Assembly: GCA_936432065.2 (NCBI GenBank)
Contig: OW386285.2
Location: forward strand, 99,267,869 to 99,331,868
DNA: 64,000 bases
Reading direction: 5' to 3'
Source of the DNA: Rutpela maculata
Lineage: Eukaryota > Arthropoda > Insecta > Coleoptera > Cerambycidae
Part shown: positions 45,940 to 57,970 of the stretch, piece after piece
How positions within the stretch are numbered: position 1 is the first letter of the stretch
Layout of the letters: every line of letters begins with the position of its first letter
The notes under the pieces: generated by a model
What the model was told of the DNA's origin: nothing
The model's database searches: none
What the model saw: the letters and a program-made list of their open reading frames with translations, nothing else
Position numbers and translations under genes: made by a program

Positions 45940-46543
45940 CAATTACACAGACCCACAAAGAAAAAGTTGTCTGCGCCGCGGTATTGACCATACCTATCCC
46001 TTGTATTTTGACCCGCTGAACACGAATCTGACCTTAGTTTTTACCCTATACGTCAGGTTTTTTTTTAAAGCAAAAAAGTCTAATATTCATATATTTATTT
46101 GCTATTAATGAAAAACCTGACGTGCTGGTGAAAAACTAAGATCAGATTCGTGTTCAGAGGCTTAAAATACAAGGGATAGATGTGGTCAGTACCCCCGCGC
46201 AGATGACTTTTTTTTGTGGGATTGTGCCACACTGAGTGTGGTACAGTGGCAACCAAAAAAAGTGGTCTGCGCGGGGGTACTGACCACACCTATCCCTTGT
46301 ATTTTGAGCCGCTGAACACGAATCTGACCTTAGTTTTTCCCCTACACGTCCGGTTTTTTTTTTAACAGCAAAAAAAGTCGTGTTGAATCGTGATATTTAT
46401 ATATTTATTTGCTGTTAAAAAAAAACCTGACGTATAGGGGAAAAACTAAGATCAGATTCGTGTTCAGCGGCACAAAATACAAGGGATAGGTATGGTCAGT
46501 ACCCCGGCGCAGACAACTTTTTTTTTGTGGGCCTGTGTTATTG
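45940..46543. mobile_element. 604-bp palindrome made of two palindromes
   Basis: The outer arms share CAATWACACAGRCCCACAAA. Each half (about 45953-46220 and 46253-46532) is itself a palindrome with AGTTGTCTGCGC-like ends, TATCCCTTGTATTTTG, GCTGAACACGAATCTGA and CTGACGT blocks in both arms. The sequence joining the halves, CCACACTGAGTGTGG, is also symmetrical. It interrupts the BEL/Pao 5' region and is flanked by imperfect direct copies of TTGATGCC...AAGGCAGAGCACAA (45907-45930 and 46541-46565). Confidence 0.85.
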
Positions 46544-46810
46544 ATGCCAATAAGGCAGAGCACAAAACATAAAATTATAATAAAACAATGCTCAATAGCA
46601 GCATTGACTAATGTATGCGTCGCATATAGGCTAACGCTAACTTAAGACTACGATGGTAGGGTGAGATGAGGGTGCGAATGTCACACATCATCCCACAGTA
46701 CCAACAGTGTGCATAAAAATATGTTTTTACTAACAATAGATGCGCATAGCGCTCTCCAGTAATACTTGCATTTATCTGATTATAATAATTTGTTGGATAT
46801 GTTTCCAACA
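46534..46810 (-). mobile_element. 5' LTR part of the BEL/Pao element
   Basis: On the minus strand it begins TGTTGGAAACATATCC at 46810, a BEL-like start, and contains a TATTATAATT stretch and GCTCTGCCTTATTGGCATC. It may end AATAACACA at 46534, or continue beyond the palindrome; without a 3' LTR the end is open. Confidence 0.5.
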
Positions 46811-46856
46811 GGGGTAATGAGTTGCCATCTCGAACGTTTCGACTTGGCGATGGGCA

Positions 46857-47096
46857 GCAGGAGGTCTAAGAACACCTCAAAGTCGTAAAATAGTAGTCGA
46901 AATTTTCATGATTGCAAGTTGGTTGAAACTTCGTATTTTGCTTGAATTAAGATATATGAAAAACCATACAAATTGTCAGACAAAAATTTCAGGCAGCAGG
47001 GGCTGTAAGAACACCCTAAAGTCGTAAAACAGTAGTCGACATTTTCATTACTGCAAGTTGGTTGAAACTTCGTATTTTGCTTGAATTAAAGTATAA
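46857..47096 (+). repeat. Direct duplication of ~104 bp
   Basis: 46857-46962 and 46994-47096 share AAGTCGTAAAA, TTGCAAGTTGGTTGAAAC-like and CTTCGTATTTTGCTTGAATT blocks in the same orientation. Confidence 0.8.
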
Positions 47097-47106
47097 GCAT
47101 GAATAA

Positions 47107-47238
47107 AAAAAAGAAAGCGAAATCTTGCATCACTCTTCTGACGATGAATATGATGATGGTGACATTTCCAATGACACTGAATACAAATCTGATGATGAGT
47201 GTTCCACAGCGACTGGAGATGAAGACGAGCCTGCTTAA
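47107..47238 (+). pseudogene. Short acidic frame, unidentified
   Basis: After an in-frame stop at 47104 the frame reads SSDDEYDDGDISND and KSDDECSTATGDEDEPA, then TAA. The strong acidic bias suggests the remnant of a real protein tail, but no family is recognised. It directly follows the duplicated WLKLRILLEL frame. Confidence 0.3.
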
Positions 47239-47689
47239 CGTTTTTTTTTTATTTATGTATGTATTTTTTTTTGTCACCGTAAACAATATATTTTTTACGA
47301 TAAATTTTCTTTAAAAAATTGAAAATTCTAATCTTAATCTTTATAATAATCTCTCTTTCTTACGAATAAAACTTACTTTAAAAATCACGGATATGATAAT
47401 ACTGCGCTTTGATTGATCCATTATAAGATTTCAAAGTCAGAAAAAATTAAATCGTTTTTTTTTATACTTCAGCTTACATCTCAAGAATCAAGTGAGATAA
47501 CAAAAAAAGTCATTGAATATTTTATAGAAAATTACATTGCCAAAGTAAATGCTCATGCGTTTTTTTAATAAATGAAATAGTTAAAAAGATATCGTGGATT
47601 AATTGTTTAATCGGAGAATGGAGCGTATCTTCAAAATTAAGCGTGATATCAATATTTTTATTCTTTTTTTTTGTTTAAAATCACTTCCA

Positions 47690-48267
47690 AAATATCTGCG
47701 GTCTGCCTGTCTGTCGGTCTGTCTATAACTTTTTTTGTGCGCATGTTTACTCTGGAACCGTTTGAGATATTGTCTTGTTTGGTACACGTATATACTTTAA
47801 CGAGATCGAGAACTAGATTGTATTTTTATCTTATTCCGTCGAAGGGTTGGTGGTAAATGGGGGTAAATAGGTAAATCAAGCAGGTAAGAGTTCATAAAAT
47901 TGATATTTAGTATATACAAGAGAAGCTAAGGTCTCAAAAAAAAATTAGCATTAGCCACTCCCATTTCCACCCCCACCTCATTATTAAAGGGGATGAAAAA
48001 AAATGTGGTTTAGTGTGTATACAAGAACCAGAAACCTCAAAATATTTTTTTTACTTCATCCACCCCCACTACCACCCCCTATCACCACCCCCACCCCACT
48101 ACCGATGTGGGGTATCGTTTTATGGGTCTTTGGGGTAGAGGATTTCAAATATTATATTATTAAAGTTTCACAAATAATTATTTCCACATATAAAATTTTT
48201 TCGTTGTGAGTGACTTGGATAGAAAATGTGGATGTGGAAGTAGTGATTCCTTGGACACCGGTTTTTT
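47690..48267 (+). repeat. Interspersed repeat R1, copy 5 (5'-truncated)
   Basis: Begins near the GTCT run, lacks the 5' hairpin, and ends TTCCTTGGACACCGG with two changes from the family. Confidence 0.8.
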
Positions 48268-49220
48268 AAAATGCAAAAAGGATCCTATAGAATGTTTAGC
48301 ATTTACATAAAAACTTCAATAATTCGGGGAAGACTATAATACTTACATTTAGTTTTACGAAGCATTTTACCTTTTATTTTGCAATTTTAAGAAATAGCTA
48401 AACGTGTCTCAGGAGACTGAAATTTATGCTGGTCGCTAATGCAATTTTAATGACGATTAAAAATGAACATGAAGAATTTAACGCATGATATGCTAAGCGT
48501 TCACAATTTCAGTTTCTTTTATTACGACTTTTAGTATACTATATACCCTTTTATAGAGTTCTGATATTGGATGCGCGTCATGAGAGCAATACAGCAGTTG
48601 TCCTTTGCAATAAAAGGTGTCTGAAACTCGTCATAGGTAGAGGATATTTGGTACAGTAAATAAACTCTCGAGAGACCAAAGAAGCAGCGATAGACTTGAG
48701 AGAAACTTGCATGAAGCTTACTCAATATTGTTTTTATTTTTTTAATTAAACATTTTTGGGCTGAAGAATAAAAAAATCTAGAGAGAATGTTGTTAAAAAT
48801 ATTTTTAAAATGAGATTATGAACATTACATATTTTTGGTGCCTCATAAAAATACACAGGCTAGGTATTTAAAACGGGCAATTATCGACCCATATTATTGA
48901 TGACGATAATTGCTAAGATCATCAGTGGTTAACATCTAAACAAATAGTAGAATATTTATTTGCTTTTATCATGATTAGAGAATATTATTTAGGTATTAAG
49001 CAAATCAAAACTTATACACTTTTTTAGTTATTATAAAATTACCTGCTTTCTGTATATTGCTGCCCAAATCTGGGAACGCTAATATACTAGTTAGGTAAAT
49101 ACTTTAAAACTCATTATTGGAGAACCAATCAAAATAACTACTCTTCAAAAACAACTACTCTTCTAGCCAATACTGACGAAGTATTGAATTACATGATAGG
49201 ATTCTTAGCATTTTAAAGCA
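48268..49220. other. Gene-free stretch
   Basis: No recognised features. Confidence 0.35.
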
Positions 49221-49881
49221 AAAAACCGCTGCCCAAGGAATCACTACTTCCACATTCAGATTTTCTATCCAAGTCACCCACAACGAAAAAATTTTGTATG
49301 TGGAAATAATTGTTTATGGAACTTTAATAATATAATATTTGAAATCCTCTACCCCAAAAACCCATAAAACGTTACCCCACATTGGTAGTGGGGTGGGGGT
49401 GGTAGTGGGGGTGGATGAAATAAAAAAATATTTGGAGGTTTCTGGTTCTTGTACACACACTAAATCACATTTTTTTTCATCCCCTTTAATAATGGGGTGG
49501 GGGTGGCTAATGCCAAAATTTTTTTGAAGACCTTAGCTTCTCTTGTATATAGTAAATACCAATTTTATGGACTCTTACCTGCTTAATTTACCTATTTACC
49601 CCAAATTTACCCCAATTTACCCCCCAACCCTTCGACGGAACAAGATGAAAATATAATCTAGTTCCAGATCTCGTTAAAGTACATGTGTACCAAATTTCAA
49701 GTCAATATCTCAAACGGTTCCAGAGTAAACGTGCGCACAAAAAAAAGTTACAGACAGACCGACAGACAGAAATTTTTTTTCACTCAAACTTAAAATCTCG
49801 ACGTTTCATCACATTCTAAGCCTATTTGAACAATAAAAATTTTTTTTGGTCGTTACTATACTTCCACTGGATGTGGAAGTA
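49221..49881 (-). repeat. Interspersed repeat R1, copy 6 (reverse, full length)
   Basis: CCGCTGCCCAAGGAATCAC at the left, CACTGGATGTGGAAGT at the right, all family blocks in order, with a short GTCT complement run. Confidence 0.85.
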
Positions 49882-49980
49882 AAAATATATTGAAAATACT
49901 TAAATCATTTATTTAAATTCAGTCATTCATACTTTTTAACCCCCGGCCCAAAAAGAGAGGTTTTATAAGTTTGACGCGTA

Positions 49981-49982
<2 letters not shown>

Positions 49983-50063
<81 letters not shown>
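49983..50063. repeat. (GTCT)n microsatellite
   Basis: About 20 uninterrupted tetranucleotide units. They precede sequence of the type TTCATATCTCTTCAACGGGT, so this is the microsatellite of a different repeat family from R1. Confidence 0.95.
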
Positions 50064-50228
50064 GGCTTCATATCTCTTCAACGGGTGATCCGATTTTGAT
50101 GCACTTTTTTTTTATTTGAAAGAGTATTTTGTCGAGAAGGCTTTTGCCATATTAGATTTTGATGTTGGGTCGCCGTCTTGATTACAAGCTTTTATTTAAC
50201 TTGACTTGTTTTTGGGGGTCAAATCTTG

Positions 50229-50710
50229 CAACTGAATTTTAAAAATTTTGTATACACGTTTAGTTTGGATGACAATGCATGGTTAGCTAAGTGATGTCAT
50301 TCCAAATCTAATATGGCGGACTCCCAAAGATGGCGGACCAGTTATTTTTTATGCACCCCCATGATATGGGTATCAAATGAAAGAGTTTGCTGAGAAGAAT
50401 ACGAAAATAGAATGACGTCACACTAAATTCAATATGGCGAACGCAACTGAATTTTAAAACAGTTATCCCCAACCGATTGAGCCGAAATTTTGCATACACG
50501 TTTAGTTTGGATGACAATGTATGGTTAGCTACGTGACATCATTCCAAATCCAATATGGCGGACTCCCAAAGATGGCGGACCAGTTATTTTTTATGCACCC
50601 CCATGATATGGAGTTCATATGGGTATCAAATGAAGGAGTTTGAAATACGAAAATAAAACAACGTCACACTAAATTCAATATGGCGGACGCCCCAAGATGG
50701 CGGACAAATT
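50229..50710 (+). repeat. Tandem duplication, ~220-260-bp unit
   Basis: CAACTGAATTTTAAAA, CACGTTTAGTTTGGATGACA, AATATGGCGGACTCCCAAAG and ATGCACCCCCATGATATGG occur in the same order in 50229-50447 and 50448-50710. Confidence 0.85.
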
Positions 50711-50934
50711 TTTTTAGTTTTAACACTATAATTTGATCGTATAGTGTATTCGCTCATACGTTGCATTCTAAGAAATGGTGAAGGATTCGGTTTAAACCAT
50801 AGGTTTTATATTGGATAGGAACGACGCAATGAATATACATTTCTCCAAGAAACCACCAAAAAATAACCAAAAGTTTGAAGTTTGGAATTGATAACAAAAT
50901 TTCAGAATATTTGATGAAGTGCCTGTGAAATGAT

Positions 50935-51185
50935 CAAGGCTCTGGACTGTATCTCTCATAACACTCTTATATTGAAATTAATATATTATAGATTCAGTCA
51001 CTCATCTATTAAATTAATGCAGTCTTATATTTTATACAGGAACCAATTAGTTCATTATAATGATATGAATCAGAGTTGTATATTATAAAATTAAGATTAC
51101 CACAGGGTTCAGTGCTTGGTCTACTATCTGATTTTTTACTAATTATTAAATGCTGTTCAAGGTACCTAATCAAATGAAATCAAAT
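50935..51185 (+). pseudogene. LINE reverse transcriptase remnant
   Basis: KALDCISHNTLILKL at about 50938 matches RT motif A. After a one-base shift, IIKLRLPQGSVLGLL at about 51090 matches motif B (LPQGSVLGPL type). The catalytic YADD is absent because the sequence changes after 51185. Confidence 0.6.
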
Positions 51186-51433
51186 TTATTTATTTTGTTT
51201 AGGTTCATTGAGATCTACCCGGGCACCGCACCCTGATCCCGCCGAGCATCCACGGTGCCGTGGTGAATGAAAGGGTGGGGGCCAGCAAGACCGAAGTAGA
51301 ATTGAAAATAATTATAATAAAGCCCTACTCATACCTGTGCAGCAGGTTTATCAGGGCGTGGTATAATAAAATGTCCAGGGGACTTAACAACACTTAAAAA
51401 TTGGAGAACATGAAGAAAATTAATAATAAAAAC

Positions 51434-51615
51434 CAGAGATGGGTAAAGAAATGTTTCCATTTGAAGGTTTACAGAACGAAATTTTGATGAAAAGGAAAGT
51501 TTCCAATAAAATATTTGAATATTTGAAAGCTTTCAAAATTCCGGGAAAGTTTCCTATGGAAACTTTCGGAATATTTCGGAACTTTCATATGGAAAGTTTT
51601 CTTTACCCATCTCTG
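51434..51615. mobile_element. 182-bp hAT-type MITE
   Basis: Perfect inverted ends CAGAGATGGGTAAAGAAA/TTTCTTTACCCATCTCTG. Flanking octamers ATAAAAAC and ATGAAAAC match at 7 of 8 bases. The interior contains repeated GGAAAGTTT words. Confidence 0.85.
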
Positions 51616-51623
51616 ATGAAAAC

Positions 51624-52158
51624 ACTTACATAATTTATTGACTTCTCAGACGGGAAAAACTCACAGTTAAACCCACTACAAACAACGGAGTGTAAAGAGC
51701 TGAGCAGCTGAATTTATCATAAACTCTAATTTGGATCCTAAATATTGTGGTTATTTTAAATAGTTTTAATACATGTTTTAAATGAATTTAAAACCAAAAA
51801 GTTACAAACAAAAAATGACAAAATGGAACGAACAGAAAGGTATACAGAAAAGGGCAGCTCCTGGTAGAGTAATTTATGTTGTTCCACGTACCGATATCCT
51901 GTGCTCCGTTGATGGTATGACAATAATAGTTGAATACTATGCTTTTGATTATTAATAGTCGTGACAGAGACAAAGAAACATGCAACGTATATTTAGAAAT
52001 TTTAGTTTTGTTAATCCACCCTTTGCCAAGATTTTGTGTATTTTAAATGCTAAATTATTCTGAAGAACCAAATAAACTATAAGGATAAGTGTTTAATAAG
52101 ACTAGACGGTGAGCAAGTGTTTTAGTAAAAAATTTGACGTTAAAGCATTATCGGTGTG
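51624..52158. other. Gene-free stretch
   Basis: No recognised features. Confidence 0.35.
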
Positions 52159-52416
52159 TGCTATTTAATACCGCAACACCCTGTTTATGGAACGCGTTGC
52201 CCGGTTTTATTTATTTATTTTTTGGAACATTGTGAAAAATTTTTAATTTTCATATTTTCAAGGCTTACTAAGTTGCCCTAAATGGGTCGAAGTTTCGAGA
52301 TCAACTATTAAGCAATTTGTTATTGGCAAATTGCGTAGCGCATTCACAATTGTCCCAAATAATTTAAAATGGGCAACGGGTGCCAAAATAATAGGGCGTT
52401 GCGGTATTAAATAGCA
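52159..52416. mobile_element. 258-bp MITE with ~50-bp terminal inverted repeats
   Basis: TGCTATTTAATACCGCAAC and its exact complement form the ends, and the match continues imperfectly through ACGCGTTGCCC/GGGCAACGGGT. Non-coding. Confidence 0.8.
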
Positions 52417-52439
52417 GAAACTATATATACTAGTGCTAT

Positions 52440-52510
52440 GTTAGAGATTCGAACCCGAAACTCCAGAATGAGAAGCAAGTAGTTGAATCTCAATCAAGTA
52501 GGCGTTTGTT
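52440..52510 (-). repeat. tRNA-like segment (SINE head or tRNA pseudogene)
   Basis: On the minus strand GGGTTCGAATCTC matches a B box about 45 bases after a TTGATTGAGATTCAAC stretch. No complete acceptor stem can be drawn, so a working tRNA is unlikely. Confidence 0.35.
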
Positions 52511-52734
52511 CCATGTTAATGGAAAATTGGGCAATGAGTTAAACATAAACAATACTTGTCTTTGTCACATATTACTACAGAATTAACATAAATAAAATTG
52601 TATTCTACTGTGGCAAGCGATCTGTAGAAACAATGATAATGAATGATGAATGCATTTGCATTAGAGCTGAGAAACAATCAAATTTTGAGAAGAAAAGGCT
52701 CTATGCAACTTTTAATATAAATTGATAGTCTTTA

Positions 52735-53700
52735 AGTAATAACGACGAAAACAGAGGTATTTCAATATAGGTTTTCGTCAAATAACTCGAAAAGTATTAC
52801 ATTTAGCGAAAAATGCCAGAGATAAATAAGAAAGCTACTAAACGGAAGATGAATATCGATTTTTTCTCACTTCTGTAGAATTCATGGTTTAGGAAACCTG
52901 GGAGTATAAAGATGATGTCAGAACGTTTGTAAGATTAAGCATTTAGTTCAAATATTAAATATCTCAGAAACTGAAACTTACATACAAAATGTTGACGACT
53001 AATAGAAAGATTATTAATTAAGCTTTCCATTGATTTTTTAGCATAAAAAAACAAAGAAGTTATGACAGAAACAATGTGCTTCCTCGCATTTTTTTTAATA
53101 AAAACGTCGCCATTTTATTACTGTAAATAATCATTAATCAAAAAAATATAATTCTCAAATACTGTTTTTCGTTAAAATATAGCATGATCTAACTGCTTAA
53201 ATTCATTCGACCGTTTACAGTACTTGCTTTAGAAAAAAATTGCATTTTAAACTATAAAGGGATTTTCGAAAATACGTAAAACTTTTGTTTCTTTGCAAAT
53301 ATCTCAATAATTATTAATTTTACCCAGAAAATGGCGGAGATAAAAGGTAAAGCTTATAAAGTGAGGGATTCTAGGATTAATTATTTCGGTGATATTTAAG
53401 TTTAGAGATGGCGCCCAAGAGCTTATAGGATTTAGTATAAATGTTGAATATCTTAGAAACTACGACACAAAATTCTAAGAAACAGAATTAAAAATAAATT
53501 GATCAAACTTTAAAATGATTGTTTGTTTCTGTATTATAAAAAACAAAGAAGTTACGACCAGAATAATGTGCATTTTCACATTTTCTTAAACAAAACGTCC
53601 CCATTTTGTTGCTGTAATTGTCCAGTAATTAAAAAAATATCTCAAAAATACTGTTTTTCGTTAATATATAGCATCATTTTTTGTCCGTTTAAAATACTTG
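52735..53700 (-). repeat. Interspersed repeat family X, copy 2 (inverted, two modules)
   Basis: 52735-53110 and 53400-53620 each contain AAAAAACAAAGAAGTTA and the ATATCTCAGAAAC-type word, reverse complements of blocks at 1500-1800 and 56010-56400. Confidence 0.6.
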
Positions 53701-54472
53701 CATTGGAATAAAATTCCATCCATCATATTTGGAGCCTCTCCATTTTTATTTTTTTTATTTTGAGTTCAGATTCGCAATCAGCAATACCAAGGACATAGAT
53801 ATCCTACGCACTTCAAAAATAAATCAACAATACTTTTTCAAATACTAAATTTAGGGCTGGTTTTCACCTCTTGGGGGTAACAGCAAGTATTGGAACCAAA
53901 TCGAAACTAAAAATGATACCTTTTGCTGAAATGATTACCCATAAAAAAATTATCATTATATATAATATTATTCCTATATTTTACTTATTTTCTACTTCTA
54001 GGTACTGTGATGTACTAACACTAATAAACCACTTAAAGTTGAGGTGCAGCATTAATTGACATTGCAACTGGCTATTCGCCATTTCATTGATTGCATTTTC
54101 CTTCTCATGGCGATTTATTTAGATTTCCTTATTATACTTGTATGTTTCTTACAAATCATAATCAAAACCTATAGAGTACTTCCAGTGAACTTTGACATTT
54201 GAAGAAAAGAGGAAGAGATGGTAAGCATTAAATGAAATTAACTTCACAAACAAATATAAGTTAGCAGTTTAGTCGAGTGCAGTTAGGTCTTTACCTTGGA
54301 ATCAGTCTATATTGAATGAATTTTCATGAAACTATTTTCATTGAGTTTCTAATCGTAAGAAATTTAATATTTTACATAAAAAAATATTTAAATAAATAAT
54401 TCTTAATTATTGAATGAATTTTCATGTTTTTCGCAATAAAATTCATAATTTTTAATCTTTTTTCCTTAATTA
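53701..54472. other. Gene-free stretch
   Basis: No recognised genes. 54270-54330 resembles 30140-30200. Confidence 0.35.
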
Positions 54473-55030
54473 GTCATTTCCACATCATTTCTATGCAAGC
54501 CTCTTACAATGAAACAATTTTTTTTACTGTATTGCACTCCACTATGTGGAAATAATTGATCATAGAACTTTAATAATGTAATATTTTAAATTGTCTGTCT
54601 CAAAATCCCATAAAATGATATGCCACATCAGTAGTGGGGGTGGCTGATTGCAAAAAAAATTAGACCTTTGGTTCTTATACACACACTAAATCACAATTCT
54701 ATGAACTATTAATTTTACCCTCATTTACCTCCCAATCCTTCAACGAATTAGATCAAATTATAGTCTAGTTTCAGATCTCATTATAATACGTAGGTGTACC
54801 AAATTTCAAGTCAATATCATAAACGGTTTCAGAGTAATTGTGCGCTCAAAGAAATTAGAAACAGAACGACAGATAGACAGACCGACAGCCCTCGAATAGA
54901 ATGTTTTTTCTCATATTTAAAATCCTGATGTTTCATGGCATTCTAAACCCATTTGAACAAACAAGAAACTTCAAGGTTTTTTTTTCAGCATTACTATATA
55001 CTTTCACTTCACTACGTGGATGTGGAAGTA
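54473..55030 (-). repeat. Interspersed repeat R1, copy 7 (old, diverged)
   Basis: Family blocks are recognisable in order but heavily mutated and shortened (ATTTCCACATC, TACCAAATTTCAAGTCAATA, then GGATGTGGAAGTA). It is the oldest-looking copy. Confidence 0.7.
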
Positions 55031-55849
55031 AAAACAACAGAAGATCTCTAAGAATGAATTTCGGAGGTTGCTTAAATAAGAGAATTAGGTAGTTTAACGC
55101 ATCCTTTGCAGTAAAATAGAGTTTTGAAAATTGAATATATATACTTTCAACAACGTAAAATATTGCCAATATAACCGGCGCATTCACCATTTCTGTAATT
55201 AAATTGTCAAACTTTAATTACTTTCATCTACAATCGACTATAAAGTAGGCTTTCTTGCTTGCATTTGACAATTGCAAAGTTGACGTTTGCCAAGGAGCTA
55301 TGAGTAATGTCACTTTTATACTCGTCTCCCATGGCAACGAGTGACAAAGTACTTTTACGCTCGCTTGAGTGCATCTACCCTTACACAAGTTTGGTCAGAT
55401 ATTTGACAATATATTTTTATGAATTAATAATGCATCAAAACTGTTAATATAATGGAAGTTGATGTAATACCTAATTTATGTATAAAAAAAATATGAAATT
55501 TATAGTAGTTAATAAATTGACAGAGATTGTGTTTTGCTCGTCTGTTTATTTTGATCACATATGCAATATCCGAGTCAATGAAGCGGAAAAAACATTAAAT
55601 CTTCTAAACCTTTTTCAAAAACAGATCCGGTTTTGATGCTTATTTTTTTTAAATGTTTGTTATATTCAAATTTAAAATTTATTGAACAATTTTGTGAAAT
55701 TTAAGGTTTTTATATATTAAGTTCAGTTTTCGAATAAAAAATATGCCTGAGGCGGGTTTTCGAGGTTACTGATTACGAATACATTATCAAATAAAAGATT
55801 TTCTGAAGTAAAAATAAAAAAATCAAAATGGCGGCTACAGGGAGGATGG
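55031..55849. other. Gene-free stretch
   Basis: No recognised genes. Confidence 0.35.
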
Positions 55850-56640
55850 AAATTTTTTCTAAAGCAAGTGTTTTAAAATGACAAAAAAATTAAGCATCTA
55901 GATGATGTTATATATTAATAAAAAACAGAATTTTTTGGAGAAAAATTAAATAGTGAAAAATTACGATAACAAAATGGCGACATTTTGTAAAAAAAAATGC
56001 GAAAACGCACATTGCTTCGACCATAACGTCTCTATTTTTTATGATACAGAAACAAACAAAAAATCATTCAAAGGACTGATTGATTATTATCTTTAATTCT
56101 GTTTCCTAGAAATTTTTATAGAAGTTTTATAGTTTCTAAAATATTCAACTTTTAAACTAAATACCGCATCCTATAATCTTTCGGATTCCATCTATAAACT
56201 TAAATATCTCCGAAACTATTAATCTTACGTAAATATTAAAATAAAACAAATTCATTCTTAGTTCTCATTTTTGATATTTATCAATTTTTCGCTTAAACTA
56301 ATATTTATCGGGTCTAATTAATAGTCCTTCAATTTGATTGTTAGCATTTTTGACGTGAGTTCCATAATTTCTGAGATATTTAGCAATTTAACTAAATACT
56401 TCGTCTTATAAATGTTCGGACGCCATTTTAATATTTCCATATTTCCCAAACTATTATTTTAACAGAAATTAGAAAAATACGTAATTTATCTCCGATTTGG
56501 TGGCTTTCTTATTTGTCTCTAGCATATCTTCACTTAAAAAATCGTGTTGAAATACCTCCTTCTTCAAGCTACTATCATCTGTGCTACTATACAATGTTCA
56601 AGTCGTTATGACTTAAAGACTATTAAGTAAAATATAAATA
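55850..56640 (+). repeat. Interspersed repeat family X, copy 3
   Basis: Shares CATAACGTCTCTATTTTTTA, TTTCTGAGATATTTAGC and CGGACGCCATTTTAATA-type blocks with 1140-1930. Confidence 0.6.
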
Positions 56641-57778
56641 TAAATATAAATAGCCGAATTTAGGAAATTTATTAAAATATAGGAAATATAAATAATATTT
56701 TTCAATTTTTGTTTTATTAATTCATAACAGACTTTTATATAGGGCCAGTGGAAAACTAAAAAATTTTAAAAGTTGACCATAGAGTATCAAACACCTTATA
56801 TGATGTATTCTTCTAAAATTTTGTAATAAGCCGAAACATATGTAGAGTATCAATATACTCATTTTGAAACTTTAAAAAGCAGTTTTTTCTTGTAATTAGA
56901 ATTATTTACTAAATGTTTCACAAGGAACCAACCACAAATTCAGTTAAATGTATATAATTTCAAACAAAAATAAGCATACGCCATAACTCTCAACATAAAT
57001 ATGCAGAAAGCCACATAAAATATATTACGGCTTTAAATAAGTAGGTTAGGTGTAATAAAAATATTTGACGAAAAAACAACGATAAAAAAATACTGAATCT
57101 TAGAAATATCCTCGAATAGGGTTAAAATTAAAAAAACTCTTAGGTAAGCAACTTAGTAATAGCCAAAGTTTCTGAATGTTGATGTTCTCAAATTAATATC
57201 CAGTTTTGAAAGAGTTTTCATCGCATATTGTATTAAAATTTTTTATTAAAATTTGAAGTGAATGGCATTTCTTATTCTGAATATTATTATAATATGTATA
57301 TGCGTATGTATATTTTCTTTGTCGTTAAACTGTTCATAAAATACATAATATTGAATGGGAATTTCGATTAGAACCTTTCTAGGTAAGTAACTTTATCATT
57401 AATGTTAAACTTTCATGGAAGCAATTTACTACATCATTGATGCGTAGAAAACCTCCGCTTTCACACATGGCAGCCGTAAATCTTAGTGGAATAACAGTGA
57501 AGAAATAATTGCGAATACTACCAAAAAGATAATAACATCATTCATTTTAATTGGTTATTAAGTCATATATTCCATTAGTTACGCAACAAATGTTTCGCCA
57601 ATAATAAACAAGCTAAAAACGTAGTTACTCTTCGCCAATTTACTGAGCCTTTTATATAATTGTTACACATTCTATAGGATACTCTTCGCAGTTTTCTTGT
57701 AAATAATGTTAGTTTTTGGATATCCTAAATTTTGTGATACCAGCTTTGTTGTGAAAAAAAATATATGAAAAAGAATTG
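56641..57778. other. Gene-free stretch
   Basis: No recognised features. Confidence 0.35.
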
Positions 57779-57862
57779 AAAAAAAAACATCCAACCTGTC
57801 TGGGATTCGAACACAGGATATTTGGATTATATGGCACTCTAGCCACTGGACCATCACACATT
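57779..57862 (-). repeat. tRNA-like segment with Pol III terminator-like T run
   Basis: On the minus strand GATGGTCCAGTGGCTAGAG resembles a D-arm/A box and GTGTTCGAATCCC a B box, 36 bases apart, followed by TTTTTTTTT. The acceptor ends do not pair and the T stem has a mismatch, so it is a tRNA pseudogene or SINE head. Confidence 0.45.
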
Positions 57863-57970
57863 ACTACAAAAATTGAATGTCTGTAATATATTTTTTCGAG
57901 AATCACTTTTCAACGCATATTATTATAAAATGCATAAACAAAAAAAATATATTATAAAGATTTCTATTTA

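Noticed and set aside
49983..50063. Telomere-like or satellite array
   Set aside because: It is a simple GTCT microsatellite within a dispersed repeat, not a telomeric motif.
57779..57862. Functional tRNA gene
   Set aside because: A and B boxes and a T run are present, but the acceptor stem does not pair and the T stem has a mismatch.
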